A stretch of DNA of 64,000 nt from Bacteriovoracaceae bacterium UBA6200 (GTDB taxonomy: Bacteria; Bdellovibrionota; Bacteriovoracia; Bacteriovoracales; Bacteriovoracaceae), in NCBI GenBank assembly GCA_002422605.1, contig DISW01000013.1:34105-98104 (forward strand), in the 5' to 3' direction. A program made the translations under genes and the position numbers. Positions 49,385 through 58,465 of this stretch are shown here, in pieces. The notes beneath the pieces are model-generated. The model was given only the letters and a program-made list of their open reading frames with translations, was not told the origin of the DNA and made no database searches. Within the stretch, counting starts at the first letter, position 1. Each line of letters starts with the position of its first letter.

Positions 49385-52081
49385 TTATAATTTTTTTTCT
49401 ATCAATTCTATCGTTGCTAATTCACTCCTACACATCTCTTTAATGTGAGAAGGAACATCTTTATCATTTGTTAACAGGGTAAATACCTCACGACCTTCAG
49501 GCACCTTGGCATTCTTTATTAATGATAGCCCATAAAGATAGCTTATACGTGCAGTGTAAGGAGATTTTTGATATTTTTCCCGGAAAGTCTTTGTCATCAT
49601 TTCGAGCTCCTTCCATTCTGGATCCGACTCCCCCGCATAGGATTCTATGAGAAGGTAGTTAATGCGTTCGGAAATATTCAAGATCGGTGCCGACTTTGAT
49701 TCTTTAATATCTTCATTGAGAGCTCGAACAACTGTTTTAAAGCGATTCTGATCTTTCAATTGATAGAGCGACTCTACATAACCCATTAAAAGATCAGCTG
49801 TTTGTCTTGGAGTTAGCTTGTTTTTCGGATTCTGTTTTACCAGTACTTTTTCGAATTCCAGGACAGCTTCTGAGTAGTTTTTCTGCTTTAACTGGATGAT
49901 TCCCCGGTAATATGGATAGTTCAAGGAGTCCCGAAGTGACACTGGATAAGTGGTCAACTTGGCTTCGGCTTCCGGCCATTTTGATTCTGCCACCAGTTTA
50001 ATGAGATTAAGCTCTTCTATCATCTGGTTAATATCCGTCGTTTTAGAACGATCTACCCAGACAGGAAAAGTACGTGCCTCTTCATTCTGAACACTCTTAA
50101 AAGCGGCCAGAGCGCGCTCATAGCTCCTATAAAGGCCAAGCTTGATGAAAGAGTCGCACACGACAAAATTCATATAAATATTACCGGCAACCTTGGTCTC
50201 GTATTTGTCTTTATAGGTTTCCCAAATCTTTACAACCTTGGCGTAATCTTCTTTATGGTAAGCATCCTGAATGATTCCATAAACGATTTCAGCGCCATCC
50301 CCTTCAAACATACGGCGCTCAGCGGGCCTGAAAGCATCCAGAGGAATCGACGTCAGATAAGTCAGGGCCTTATCATACTCGCTACTAGAAATAAAAAGCC
50401 GTAAACGAACCAGCCATAAAAGTTTTTTTAATTCCTGATTAAGAGCTTTTGTTTCATCCGGAGATTGCTCCAGAAAAACTTCACTTTCTTTATCAGCTCT
50501 GGTTGGCCTTAATTTCCGTACCAAGTTCATGGCCACATATCGGAGTTTTGCCTCATAGCGGATCTCAGGAGAAGTTGATCGGTCTATGGCATTTTTATAG
50601 AGAAGCAAGGTTTCTTCTGTTGGGCGATCAAGTAGTTCATAAGCAGTTGCAAGTCTCAGACGCGCATGAGGGGCCTGTAAGAGATAGGAATAACCTGCAA
50701 TAAACTCATCATAAATCTTTATTGCATTCTCATAGTCGGCTTCACGGAACAAACTCTCCGCCATATTATAAAGAATTGCTGGATGAACAGGTTTGGCCAA
50801 CGACTTTTCCAGAGAACGAACTCGCTTAATGACATCCTTCGTTTCTCCTTTAGAGAGCATAGCAAAAGTCCAGTAGGCCAGACTAATCTGCGGAGGAAGG
50901 ATACTTTCAATTTTCTTATTATCTTTTAAAAACTCTTCAATCTTTGCGACCTGACGAAGCTCTGCCAAAGAATGAAGGATCGTCATCGCAGATTGGATCA
51001 CCATCGACTGATCAAAGTCCTTTCTCGCCTCAACATATAGTTCTTTTGCGAGTTCAAATGACTTTACGTGGTCTTTCATATTTACATTATATTGAATCAA
51101 GTACCTGAGGGTCGCCGACTTCAGACTGTAATCAGAGGTCATATCTTTAATATTTCCGAGTATCACCATCGCTGACTGAGTGATTCCTCGATTCGGCTTA
51201 TTAATATTTTCTTTGATCAAAGCATTTGCTTTCAAAAATTCATTCAGAATAGAATTTGAATCTCTTCCATACTTTTTACTATAAAGTGTGATTGACTTGT
51301 TCATGAGCCCCCATTTCTGCTCACGATAAAAATTTATCGAAAGTTGCATATGGGCTTCTTTAGGGTCATCAAGTGCTGCGCGGTCTTCAATCGGATAAAG
51401 AGAGTCAGGTGTCTTTGCCTGGAGATTAACATCTCTCTCTAGTTGAGGGATCATTGGTTCATAATCCCACAGTAGACTAGCGCCATATCTGAAATCTCTA
51501 TAACCAGCATGGGCCTTATCAGTACCAGTAACTGTTTTTCCAATCTCTATATCAGTCAAGAGTGGACTCTTCTTAGTTAAAAGTGCATTTTTTGCAGGAG
51601 AAGGTTTAGGTGCAGTTTTTTTCACAGATTGGGCCGCCACCGGGACCGGCAGCGGCTCTCTGTAAGCGGTTTTCTTCTCTGGTAAAAGATCCTCATTAAT
51701 CCAGAAATCCAGGATATATTTCTTATCCGCATCTCTGTAGAACGAGAAAAGCTCTACCGAAGAATCCTTCAATGTCACTGCTACAGTGGCCGGCTTGGCA
51801 GGGAAATTTTCTTTCGAGTAGTGAATTTTATCCACATACTGCCCGTAACCCCGAAGCTTTGCAATATCCTTAGAGAGGGATTGATAAAGCTCGAGATTCA
51901 CCGTTTCAATGAACAACGTCTGACCGCGTTTAACGATATAAAATTGATCGCGTGGAACAACCAGGTTCCAACGTAAATGTGTCTTAAGATTCTCTTGATT
52001 AATAATGTCAGCCAAAACAGAAGTGCTAAGGACCAAGCTGGCCACACACACCGTTAAAATTAAAGCTGATAATCTATTCAT
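49385..52081 (-). CDS. Large periplasmic TPR-repeat protein at the head of the flagellar locus
   Basis: An 898-residue exported protein. The signal peptide is MNRLSALILTVCVASLVLSTSVLA-like, with cleavage before DIINQ. Residues 25-160 form a beta-rich N-domain (FYIVKRGQTLFIETVNLELY, then KKYILDFWINE). A Pro/Lys linker follows at about 165-190, then many TPR-like helical repeats, for example AILYNMAESLFREADYENAIKIYDEF and YYRGIIQLKQKNYSEAVLEFEKVL. I use the ATG at 52081 (AGGAAG 9 nt upstream), which restores the signal peptide; the frame open to 52213 is leader. It ends 30 nt before the AAA+ gene. A motility role is inferred from position. Confidence 0.82.
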   Translation of the reverse strand: MNRLSALILTVCVASLVLSTSVLADIINQENLKTHLRWNLVVPRDQFYIVKRGQTLFIETVNLELYQSLSKDIAKLRGYGQYVDKIHYSKENFPAKPATVAVTLKDSSVELFSFYRDADKKYILDFWINEDLLPEKKTAYREPLPVPVAAQSVKKTAPKPSPAKNALLTKKSPLLTDIEIGKTVTGTDKAHAGYRDFRYGASLLWDYEPMIPQLERDVNLQAKTPDSLYPIEDRAALDDPKEAHMQLSINFYREQKWGLMNKSITLYSKKYGRDSNSILNEFLKANALIKENINKPNRGITQSAMVILGNIKDMTSDYSLKSATLRYLIQYNVNMKDHVKSFELAKELYVEARKDFDQSMVIQSAMTILHSLAELRQVAKIEEFLKDNKKIESILPPQISLAYWTFAMLSKGETKDVIKRVRSLEKSLAKPVHPAILYNMAESLFREADYENAIKIYDEFIAGYSYLLQAPHARLRLATAYELLDRPTEETLLLYKNAIDRSTSPEIRYEAKLRYVAMNLVRKLRPTRADKESEVFLEQSPDETKALNQELKKLLWLVRLRLFISSSEYDKALTYLTSIPLDAFRPAERRMFEGDGAEIVYGIIQDAYHKEDYAKVVKIWETYKDKYETKVAGNIYMNFVVCDSFIKLGLYRSYERALAAFKSVQNEEARTFPVWVDRSKTTDINQMIEELNLIKLVAESKWPEAEAKLTTYPVSLRDSLNYPYYRGIIQLKQKNYSEAVLEFEKVLVKQNPKNKLTPRQTADLLMGYVESLYQLKDQNRFKTVVRALNEDIKESKSAPILNISERINYLLIESYAGESDPEWKELEMMTKTFREKYQKSPYTARISYLYGLSLIKNAKVPEGREVFTLLTNDKDVPSHIKEMCRSELATIELIEKKL

Positions 52082-52111
52082 TCGTGAAGACTTCCTGTCT
52101 TTACCGAGGCT

Positions 52112-52141
52112 GCGGCACAAAACCGCGACCACATCATGTGG
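52112..52141 (-). promoter_or_regulatory. Two hairpins in the leader of the TPR gene
   Basis: On the minus strand CCACAT-G-ATGTGG (52141-52129) is a perfect 6-1-6 palindrome, followed by GCGG..CCGC (52126-52112). They lie 31-60 nt upstream of the ATG. They could be a dimer-binding site or leader RNA structure; no known riboswitch matches. Confidence 0.35.
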
Positions 52142-52310
52142 CCGTTTTTTACCTACTGTATTAATTGTAACGCCATTTTCAATTTGGAAAAGACAATTTT
52201 TTCCCATGGGCAAAAAAGTTCAGTCAGAGCTTTGACATACTCCAGTTTTCCAGAAGGAATACAATAACTTAATATAGACGCGATAAATTACCCGTGGGAA
52301 TTGGTTCATT

Positions 52311-52787
52311 ATGAAGATCCTAATTGCTCTCCTATTCTTATCAAGCTGCTCTTTTTTTATAAAGGGAAGTGAAGCGCCTAAGTCCGCTAAGGCGACTTAT
52401 TACACCATCAATTTTTCTGATAACAATTGGCAAGCGAGTAAGGATCAACGCTCAGATTATGTTTTTGTACATACTGATGGCAGAATACTTCTATCCAATA
52501 GCTTTTGCGAAGAATTTCAAGAAGGCCCTCTTGATCAACTAGCCCAGAAAACTTTCAAAACTGTCACTGACTTTAAAGAGTCTTCCGGTGAATACACCAC
52601 TTTCCATAATCGAGAAGCCTATCAATTAGTAGGAAGCGGTTTAGTTGATGGAGTGAAAGTAGGCCTTCGGCTTTTAAATACCAGAAGGAACAATTGTTAT
52701 TTTGATTTCGTTTCTATCAATCCAAATAAAGACATCAAAAGCGAAGATGACTTTCAAAACTTTTTAAAATCCGTGGTGTTTAAATGA
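52311..52787 (+). CDS. Lipoprotein coupled to mlaE
   Basis: A 158-residue lipoprotein. The signal peptide ends in a lipobox LSSC with the lipidated Cys at 13. The mature domain is beta-rich (YYTINFSDNNWQASKDQRSD ... DYVFVHTDGRILLSNSFCEE) with two further cysteines. No family recognised. Its stop overlaps the mlaE start (ATGA), so it is translationally coupled and likely functions with the Mla transporter, perhaps as an outer-membrane-side or substrate partner. That is inference. Confidence 0.75.
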   Translation: MKILIALLFLSSCSFFIKGSEAPKSAKATYYTINFSDNNWQASKDQRSDYVFVHTDGRILLSNSFCEEFQEGPLDQLAQKTFKTVTDFKESSGEYTTFHNREAYQLVGSGLVDGVKVGLRLLNTRRNNCYFDFVSINPNKDIKSEDDFQNFLKSVVFK

Positions 52788-53545
52788 TCGGTCATTTTAA
52801 AGAGAATATGACAGTCTTAGGTGAAATCACCATCCTAAGTAAAGACTTCTTAAAATGTATGTTCACTCGCCCCTTCTACTGGGGAAGATTATATGAACAG
52901 ATATTGCAGCTTGGAGTTGGCTCACTCTCAATCACCATAGTCATAGGAGTGGTCACCGGATTGGTTATGACATTGCAGTTTGGGTATGGCCTTGCCAAAT
53001 TTGGGGGAACACTCTACGTTCCTGCCATCGTCTCTTTATCATTAATGAGAGAATTGGCCCCCATCTTCACTTCATTATTAATAGCAGGAAGAATCGGTTC
53101 AGGCATAAGCGCAGAGATAGGGGCCATGAATGTTACTCAGCAAATAGATGCCATAAGAGCTCTTGGTACTAATCCAATTCGCGTACTGGTTGTCCCTAGA
53201 GTTCTCGCCACCGTCATCTCTTTACCGCTTCTAACTACCCTATCGGCCTTCATGGGAATTCTCGGAGGACTCAGTATCGCTTACTCTGAATTTAGTATGC
53301 CAGCGGGCTTCTATATTAATAAAGTGCTCTCATCTGTTGGTCTGACTGATGTATTTGGATCCATGTTTAAATGTGCTTTTTTTGGTTTTATCATTGCGAT
53401 AGTTGCTTGCTATCGGGGTTTCCAAACGAAAGAAGGTACTAAGGGTGTAGGTCAGGCAACTACTTGGGTAGTGGTCACCACATCGATTGTCATTCTAATT
53501 TCCGATTTTTTTCTTAGTAAACTATTAATCCTTTTATTTGATTGA
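52784..53545 (+). CDS. mlaE: MlaE-type lipid-transport ABC permease
   Basis: A 253-residue permease with five or six helices. The family signatures are ELAPIFTSLLIAGRIGSGISAEIGAMNVTQQIDAI and ALGTNPIRVLVVPRVLA. MlaE forms the inner-membrane channel of the phospholipid transporter with MlaF and MlaD. It overlaps the lipoprotein gene by 4 bp and is 5 nt from mlaF. Confidence 0.96.
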   Translation: MIGHFKENMTVLGEITILSKDFLKCMFTRPFYWGRLYEQILQLGVGSLSITIVIGVVTGLVMTLQFGYGLAKFGGTLYVPAIVSLSLMRELAPIFTSLLIAGRIGSGISAEIGAMNVTQQIDAIRALGTNPIRVLVVPRVLATVISLPLLTTLSAFMGILGGLSIAYSEFSMPAGFYINKVLSSVGLTDVFGSMFKCAFFGFIIAIVACYRGFQTKEGTKGVGQATTWVVVTTSIVILISDFFLSKLLILLFD

Positions 53546-53550
53546 ATGTA

Positions 53551-54273
53551 ATGGAAAATATTTTAGAACTAAAAAATATCGTAAAGAGTTTTGATGATAA
53601 GAAAATTCATCAAGGGCTAACTTTTACTCTCAAGCATGGAGAGACCATCGGACTTCTCGGCAGATCAGGAACAGGTAAGTCTGTTCTCTTGCGTTCAATC
53701 ATTGGTTTAGAACAAATTGATAGTGGAGAAATTCTTTTCCATGAACAGAGACTGGATCTCCTGACTGAACAACAGCTCTATCCAGTCCGGACCAGAATTT
53801 CCTACTCATTTCAAAATGCCGCTCTTTTTGATTCTATCTCTGTCTTTGAAAACCTCGCCTATCCTCTCTTTGAACACACAAATCTTGCTGAAGCAGAAGT
53901 TGAAAAAAGAGTCATGGAAGCACTGCAGATGGTGGACTTAACAGAGTCACGTGATCTCATGCCTTCAGATCTCTCCGGAGGGATGCAAAAACGCATAGGA
54001 ATGGCACGGGCGATGATATTAAACCCGGAAATACTTCTTTTCGATGAACCGACTGCCGGGCTTGATCCTGTCAATATTGAAATGGTTATTGAAACGATTG
54101 AAAAATTCAAAGCTCAGGGAATATCAGGAATTTTAGTTACCCATGATATCTCAACCGCAAAAAGAGTTTGCGACCGGATTTTAATTCTTAACGAAGGCAA
54201 AATTGGCTTCACTGGAACAGTTGATGAATTTGAAGGCAGTGATGACCCTTTTGTGAAAAGTTTTTTACTATGA
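53551..54273 (+). CDS. mlaF: MlaF-type lipid-transport ABC ATPase
   Basis: A 240-residue ABC ATPase. Walker A is GLLGRSGTGKSVLLRS, the signature LSGGMQKRIGMAR, and Walker B EILLFDEPTAGLDP, with the switch His in LVTHD. I use ATG 53551; an in-frame TTG at 53542 would overlap mlaE. No ribosome site is visible, so translation probably depends on coupling to mlaE. It powers the MlaEFD complex. Confidence 0.96.
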   Translation: MENILELKNIVKSFDDKKIHQGLTFTLKHGETIGLLGRSGTGKSVLLRSIIGLEQIDSGEILFHEQRLDLLTEQQLYPVRTRISYSFQNAALFDSISVFENLAYPLFEHTNLAEAEVEKRVMEALQMVDLTESRDLMPSDLSGGMQKRIGMARAMILNPEILLFDEPTAGLDPVNIEMVIETIEKFKAQGISGILVTHDISTAKRVCDRILILNEGKIGFTGTVDEFEGSDDPFVKSFLL

Positions 54274-54283
54274 TGAGGCCAAG

Positions 54284-55114
54284 ATGAAATTGAGAAGAAA
54301 AGATAAGACCAATCTCGTTAAAGTAGGAATCTTCATAGCTTCCTTAACGGTAGTTTTAATGGTGATCATTGCCAGTATTGGCAAGGAGACTTCTTTATTT
54401 GAACCCAAAGTAAATATTCGTGCCCGCGTTACCAACGTTTCCAACCTTAAACCAGGCTCCTATGTGGAACTTAAAGGAATAAAAGTCGGAACGGTTTCTA
54501 ACGTCAGTATCATTTCAGATGATGAAGTAGAGATTACTATGACGGTTCTGGAAAAAGAACTTAAGTGGATAAAAAAAGATTCCAAAGTTTCTATCTCTAA
54601 TGCCGGCCTCGTAGGAGATAAGTTTGTAGAAATTTATAACGGCACAAAAGATGCTCCCAAGTTTAATCACGAAAAAGACATTCTTATTTCCGAAGATTTA
54701 ACCGGCCTTCAACAAATCATTAATAAGAGTGATTCCATTGCCTCTGTCACTGAAAAAATTATGGTTAAGCTCGATGGAATTCTGACAAAACTGGAAAATG
54801 GAGACACCATTGTCCAAACCTTTCAGTCACTCAACAAGTCAGCCGGCAACCTTGAGTCTTTAACCAGTGAACTCAAAGGGGCCCAGCTTGGCTTGATGGT
54901 AAAGAATATGAATAAAACTTCTGCCTCTATGGAAAGAATCTTAAAAAGAGTTGAAGAAGGTCCAGGCACACTCAATTCGATGATTTACGATGATGGTCTT
55001 CACGACGATTTAAAAGCACTCTTAGGGGGAGCTCAGAGGAATAAAGTCATAAAGTATTTTATCAGGGAATCAATTAAGAACTCAGAACAAAGAAAATCAG
55101 AGAGTCCAGAATAG
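54284..55114 (+). CDS. mlaD: MlaD-type MCE-domain lipid carrier
   Basis: A 276-residue membrane-anchored periplasmic protein. One transmembrane helix (VKVGIFIASLTVVLMVIIA) is followed by the MCE domain (VNIRARVTNVSNLKPGSYVELKGIKVGTVSNVSII ... SNAGLVGDKFVEIYNG). The C-terminal 120 residues are helical, as in MlaD hexamers that shape the lipid channel. No mlaC or mlaB is in the window. It ends at a strong terminator. Confidence 0.95.
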   Translation: MKLRRKDKTNLVKVGIFIASLTVVLMVIIASIGKETSLFEPKVNIRARVTNVSNLKPGSYVELKGIKVGTVSNVSIISDDEVEITMTVLEKELKWIKKDSKVSISNAGLVGDKFVEIYNGTKDAPKFNHEKDILISEDLTGLQQIINKSDSIASVTEKIMVKLDGILTKLENGDTIVQTFQSLNKSAGNLESLTSELKGAQLGLMVKNMNKTSASMERILKRVEEGPGTLNSMIYDDGLHDDLKALLGGAQRNKVIKYFIRESIKNSEQRKSESPE

Positions 55115-55115
55115 A

Positions 55116-55148
55116 ATGCGGCTTCCTTAAAGAGGAAGCCGCATGAAT
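55116..55148. terminator. Bidirectional rho-independent terminator
   Basis: ATGCGGCTTCC (55116-55126) and GGAAGCCGCAT (55134-55144) form an 11-bp stem with a 7-nt loop. A T-run follows on the plus strand (ATTTTTT from about 55146). It ends mlaD and the converging secreted gene. Confidence 0.88.
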
Positions 55149-55151
55149 TTT

Positions 55152-55565
55152 TTAATATTTCACAACAACTTGGAAGCGCCTTCCTTTAGCTGTTTTGACT
55201 TTTTGTGTTTTCAACAAACAGTTACCATTTAGTTTCAATACCGGAAGTTTGAAAACGTTTGTGACACCCATTGTTCCGCAAATAATTGAAGAGCCATCAA
55301 TATCAAGCACCAGATCATCACCAACCATCGAAAGCTCAGGAACGATTTCTTCAAAGGTCGTGTAGCGAACACGCGGATGCTTGCCTGGTCTTACTTTCTT
55401 ATGAGTAACAGAAACACCTGCAGTTCCCTCTTTCAGGTTAACTTCAAATTTCGTGTCATAGTGGCCAAAAGGCATTTTTAAAGAAGGCACATCAATTACT
55501 GTCAACTCACCGGCCGAAACCGCCATAGAAGCAAATAAACATGTAACCAGGATCAAGCTTTTCAT
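55152..55565 (-). CDS. Secreted protein, paralogue A of a tandem pair
   Basis: A 137-residue exported protein (signal peptide MKSLILVTCLFASMAVSA, cleavage before GELT). The mature domain is beta-rich with two cysteines, in SIICGTMG and LNGNCLL, probably disulfide-bonded. It shares with the protein at 55975 a clear pattern: PSxKxxxGH, GTAGVxxT, VPELSMxGD, CGTMG, LKLNGNC and GRRFQ. No known family recognised. GAGGAGG precedes the ATG. It ends at the mlaD terminator. Confidence 0.85.
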   Translation of the reverse strand: MKSLILVTCLFASMAVSAGELTVIDVPSLKMPFGHYDTKFEVNLKEGTAGVSVTHKKVRPGKHPRVRYTTFEEIVPELSMVGDDLVLDIDGSSIICGTMGVTNVFKLPVLKLNGNCLLKTQKVKTAKGRRFQVVVKY

Positions 55566-55974
55566 AGAGTCCTCCTCAAAGGATTATTAAATTTCATTGC
55601 AGCGGAAAGTAGAGAAGTTTAAAAAAGCTGTCAAAGGTGCTTTTTGACACTGTAAAGAGTTCATTCATCAGTTAAAATCTATAAGTAGAAGTAAGGACTC
55701 ATTTTAAGCAAAAGATTTTAATTTTATCGAGATAGAAAGCGCTCCGCTGTTACAAGGGAGCACCAGCGAAGGAATTATGTTTTTTAATTTTAATTGATGA
55801 AATTTAAACTCATCACTAAGAAAGAGAGCATGACAAAGCAAACCCACAGAACAGAATTCATAGCATTTCTCCATTTTTCTAAGGCTAATGGAGATAAAAA
55901 ACTTCGTCAAAGGTGCATTTTGACTCTTGAAGGAAGTAAGATTGCCTCTTTCGGGAGGCAATCTTAGAACGATT
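55566..55974. other. Intergenic region between the two secreted paralogues, with a repeated 19-bp element
   Basis: About 410 bp with no convincing gene. GTCAAAGGTGC(T/A)TTTTGAC occurs twice (55630-55648 and 55906-55924) with one mismatch. Each copy has GTCAAA..TTTGAC ends, so it is itself an inverted repeat. The first lies about 65 bp upstream of paralogue A, the second about 50 bp beyond the stop of paralogue B. They may be operator copies or duplication scars. A 56-residue minus-strand frame in the interval has no ribosome site and was not called. Confidence 0.55.
55937..55966 (-). terminator. Strong hairpin after paralogue B
   Basis: TAAGATTGCCTC (55937-55948) and GAGGCAATCTTA (55955-55966) form a perfect 12-bp stem with a 6-nt loop, directly beyond the stop codon at 55975. 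No T-run follows on the minus strand, so it may protect the 3' end as much as terminate. Confidence 0.7.
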
Positions 55975-56391
55975 TTAGTAACGGATATACAATTGGAATC
56001 TTCTTCCAGCACTGCTGCTTACTCTTTTTGTAACAAGATCACAGTTGCCGTTAAGTTTAAGAATTGGACGACGGAATACTCTGCTTTCTCCCATCGTTCC
56101 ACAAACGATTGATTGTCCATCTACATCAAGGATAAATGAATCACCTTGCATCGATAGTTCAGGAACTAACTTTTCAAAATGCTTAGTTGTTGTGTGACCG
56201 CCGCCGCGACCAGGATGACGCTTAGTAAGTGTTGCAACAACACCTGCTGTACCATCGCGGTGATTAATTTCGTAACGAGTTGTCACGTGGCCATTTGAGA
56301 TTTTATTGGATGGCATATCCATAACCATAATTTCACCTGCGGATACCGCGAGAGAAGCAAACAGGGTTGTAAATAGTGCGAGTTTTTTCAT
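55975..56391 (-). CDS. Secreted protein, paralogue B of a tandem pair
   Basis: A 138-residue exported protein (signal peptide MKKLALFTTLFASLAVSA, cleavage before GEIM). It is similar over its full length to the protein at 55152, including the two cysteines, but has a more basic middle with Gly/His (HPGRGGGHTTTKH). AGGAGG precedes the ATG. Gene duplication is evident. Function unknown; abundance of basic residues and secretion suggest a binding role. Confidence 0.85.
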   Translation of the reverse strand: MKKLALFTTLFASLAVSAGEIMVMDMPSNKISNGHVTTRYEINHRDGTAGVVATLTKRHPGRGGGHTTTKHFEKLVPELSMQGDSFILDVDGQSIVCGTMGESRVFRRPILKLNGNCDLVTKRVSSSAGRRFQLYIRY

Positions 56392-56492
56392 GATGACCTC
56401 CTGAGTAATTATTTGGAAGCCGAATTATTATGATAGTTGCTTAGGTTGAATAGCAAAAAAAAAAAGACTGCCCGCTCTTTGTAGCATCTTGA

Positions 56493-56515
56493 GTGCTTCA
56501 CTGATTGTGAAGCAC
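56493..56515 (-). terminator. Hairpin after the NtrC-type gene
   Basis: GTGCTTCAC (56493-56501) and GTGAAGCAC (56507-56515) form a 9-bp stem with a 5-nt loop just after the stop at 56521. A long T-run on the minus strand lies about 30 nt further (56466-56455), so termination may be two-stage. Confidence 0.55.
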
Positions 56516-56520
56516 CCAAA

Positions 56521-58032
56521 TTAGATTTCTAAATTTTTCTTTTTCATCTTTTCGATCAAAGTCGTGCGATTAAGGGCCAGAAGTTTTGAGGCTTGATTTT
56601 TATTACCTTGAGTTCGATTCATTGCCTGGCGAATTAAAGAGTCTTCAATATCAGAAAGAATTTGCTTTAAATCCACCCCAACATCAGGAAGCTCGAAAAG
56701 AGTTTTATACTGGTTAGTGGCCAGAGGATTAGAACGGAAAATCTTTGCAGGAAGATCTTCCGGTAGAATTTCATTTCCACCTCTTAGAATAACCAATCTT
56801 TCAATGACGTTCTCTAGTTCACGAACGTTGCCTGGCCAGTCAAAGCCCATGAGAAGATCCATCGTTAGCGGAGCGAAACTAATTTCATTAGATCTGTCCG
56901 CAGAAACAAACCGATCCAGGAAGTGAGATATTAAAAGTGGGATATCTTCCCGGCGATCTTTAAGGGCCGGCATCCTAATTGGAATAACATTCAAGCGATA
57001 AAAGAGGTCTTCCCGAAATTTGCCTTCCTGAACCGCTTTTTCCAGATCACGGTGAGTCGCAGCGATGACTCGAACATCAATATTAATATTCTCAGATGAA
57101 CCAACTGGCTCAATCTGGCGCTCCTGAAGAACACGCAAAAGCTTAACCTGTAATAATTGAGGCATATCGCCGATTTCATCCAGGAAGATAGTTCCACCAT
57201 GGGCCAATTCAAAACGGCCTTTACGGTTGGAAATTGCGCCTGTGAAGGCACCCTTTACGTGGCCGAACAGCTCACTCTCTAAAAGTTCCCCAGGAATCGC
57301 TCCACAGTTAACCGAAACACGATTTTTTTGGTTTCTTCCAGAGAGACGGTGAATAGCAGAAGCCACTAGCTCTTTACCTGTACCAGAAGGACCCATAATC
57401 AAAATAGTGGAATCAGTTTTGGCGACTCGGGAAATCCGCTCAAAAACTTCTTTCATTGCCCTAGAGCGTCCAATCATTCCTTCGAATGAGTCTTCTACAG
57501 TAGGTCTTTCAATTTTTAACTTGGATGGTAGTCGACGATCGTGATTTCCAAAAACCCCTTCACCTTCGCTGACGATTTCCTTAGGGAAAACTGTCGAAAG
57601 CTTCGTTTGTAAGGCCTGGATAATAAGTTTTTTAAGATTTTCCAATTCAAAAGGCTTAGTTAGATAATGGAAAACTCCCTTCTTAGTAGCAGCAATGGCC
57701 GTCTCCACTGAGGCAAATCCAGTCATCGCGATCGAAACGAATTCAAAGCCACGGTCTTTCAGGATATCAATTAATAAAAGTCCATCTGACCCCTGCTCTA
57801 AACTAATGTCGGTAACCAAACAGAAAGGATTCTCTTTGATATGTTCCGTTGCAAAGTAATTTAAGCAGTCCTCTGAACTGGAAAAAAGCAGGACTTTTAA
57901 TTTTAAAGATTGTTCCAGGTATTTTTTTAAGGAGAGGCCCAAAAGCTTATCGTCTTCAACGATAATGATGGGCGGAAAGTTCGTAAGAAGTGATCCATCA
58001 AAACTTTGATGAAGGAAATTCATATCGTCCAT
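56521..58032 (-). CDS. NtrC-family sigma-54-dependent response regulator
   Basis: A 503-residue three-domain activator. The receiver has the acidic pair EDD near 26, phospho-acceptor Asp75 (CLVTDIS) and TKPF Lys126. The AAA+ domain has Walker A GPSGTGKE at 214-221, an intact GAFTGA at 261-266 and Walker B FLDEIGD. The Fis-type HTH is near the C-terminus ([20 protein letters not shown]). GGAGG lies 4 nt before the ATG. All catalytic motifs are present, in contrast to the protein at 48413. It is a candidate master activator for the sigma-54 promoters near 37736 and 637. No histidine kinase gene adjoins it. Confidence 0.95.
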   Translation of the reverse strand: MDDMNFLHQSFDGSLLTNFPPIIIVEDDKLLGLSLKKYLEQSLKLKVLLFSSSEDCLNYFATEHIKENPFCLVTDISLEQGSDGLLLIDILKDRGFEFVSIAMTGFASVETAIAATKKGVFHYLTKPFELENLKKLIIQALQTKLSTVFPKEIVSEGEGVFGNHDRRLPSKLKIERPTVEDSFEGMIGRSRAMKEVFERISRVAKTDSTILIMGPSGTGKELVASAIHRLSGRNQKNRVSVNCGAIPGELLESELFGHVKGAFTGAISNRKGRFELAHGGTIFLDEIGDMPQLLQVKLLRVLQERQIEPVGSSENINIDVRVIAATHRDLEKAVQEGKFREDLFYRLNVIPIRMPALKDRREDIPLLISHFLDRFVSADRSNEISFAPLTMDLLMGFDWPGNVRELENVIERLVILRGGNEILPEDLPAKIFRSNPLATNQYKTLFELPDVGVDLKQILSDIEDSLIRQAMNRTQGNKNQASKLLALNRTTLIEKMKKKNLEI

Positions 58033-58161
58033 AGGTCCTCCGGAGAAGACTAATTTACTAAAGTCCGAGTCTTGGTGTCAATTTTCAGACCCCACCTTTT
58101 CGTAATGATTTCCTAAACTTATTTTATAGGTGTCAATTGTAAGACAATTTTTGAAGGCGTG

Positions 58162-58392
58162 TTAATTAAGTTCGCGATGCATCTTCTTGATAACTTTCAC
58201 GGACTTCTCAGGACCTCCGGCCCAAATATAAAAGGCAGTCGAAAAACAGCCGATTAACATGATGATTAAACAAAGCGTGGCGGAGGCTTTTTTCTTTTTT
58301 AACCATAATAAATAAGCGAACTCGCCACCCATTAAAATAAGGGGAACCGCCCAAAACGGCGTATGACGGGCGAGAAAATAGATTTCCTGCAT
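58162..58392 (-). CDS. Small two-helix membrane protein, unknown function
   Basis: A 76-residue protein with two transmembrane helices (PFWAVPLILMGGEFAYLLWL and ATLCLIIMLIGCFSTAFYIW) linked by a Lys-rich turn KKKKAS. The C-terminus is basic (KVIKKMHRELN). No family recognised. It has no ribosome site; TAAACT lies 7 nt upstream, so it might be another leaderless gene just after the metK terminator. Confidence 0.6.
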   Translation of the reverse strand: MQEIYFLARHTPFWAVPLILMGGEFAYLLWLKKKKASATLCLIIMLIGCFSTAFYIWAGGPEKSVKVIKKMHRELN

Positions 58393-58433
58393 AGATGCTA
58401 GTTTAAAACGAAATAAGATTTATGGGTAATAAA

Positions 58434-58455
58434 AAGGCCCCTAAAAAGGGGCCTT
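58434..58455 (-). terminator. Rho-independent terminator of metK
   Basis: AAGGCCCC (58434-58441) and GGGGCCTT (58448-58455) form an 8-bp stem with a TAAAAA loop on the plus strand. Read on the minus strand it is followed by TTTTTATT. Confidence 0.88.
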
Positions 58456-58465
58456 ATTGAAGAGA

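Noticed and set aside
52140..52200. Sigma-54 promoter for the TPR gene (TGGCGTT..TTAA on the minus strand)
   Set aside because: The -12 element lacks GC and the match is no better than expected in AT-rich DNA.
52142..52213. N-terminal extension of the TPR protein to an ATG at 52213
   Set aside because: The extension is hydrophilic, lacks a ribosome site and would bury the signal peptide that starts at 52081.
55704..56012. 102-residue minus-strand frame between the secreted paralogues
   Set aside because: It overlaps the end of paralogue B and the strong hairpin, has no ribosome site at its first or internal ATG, and shows no recognisable features.
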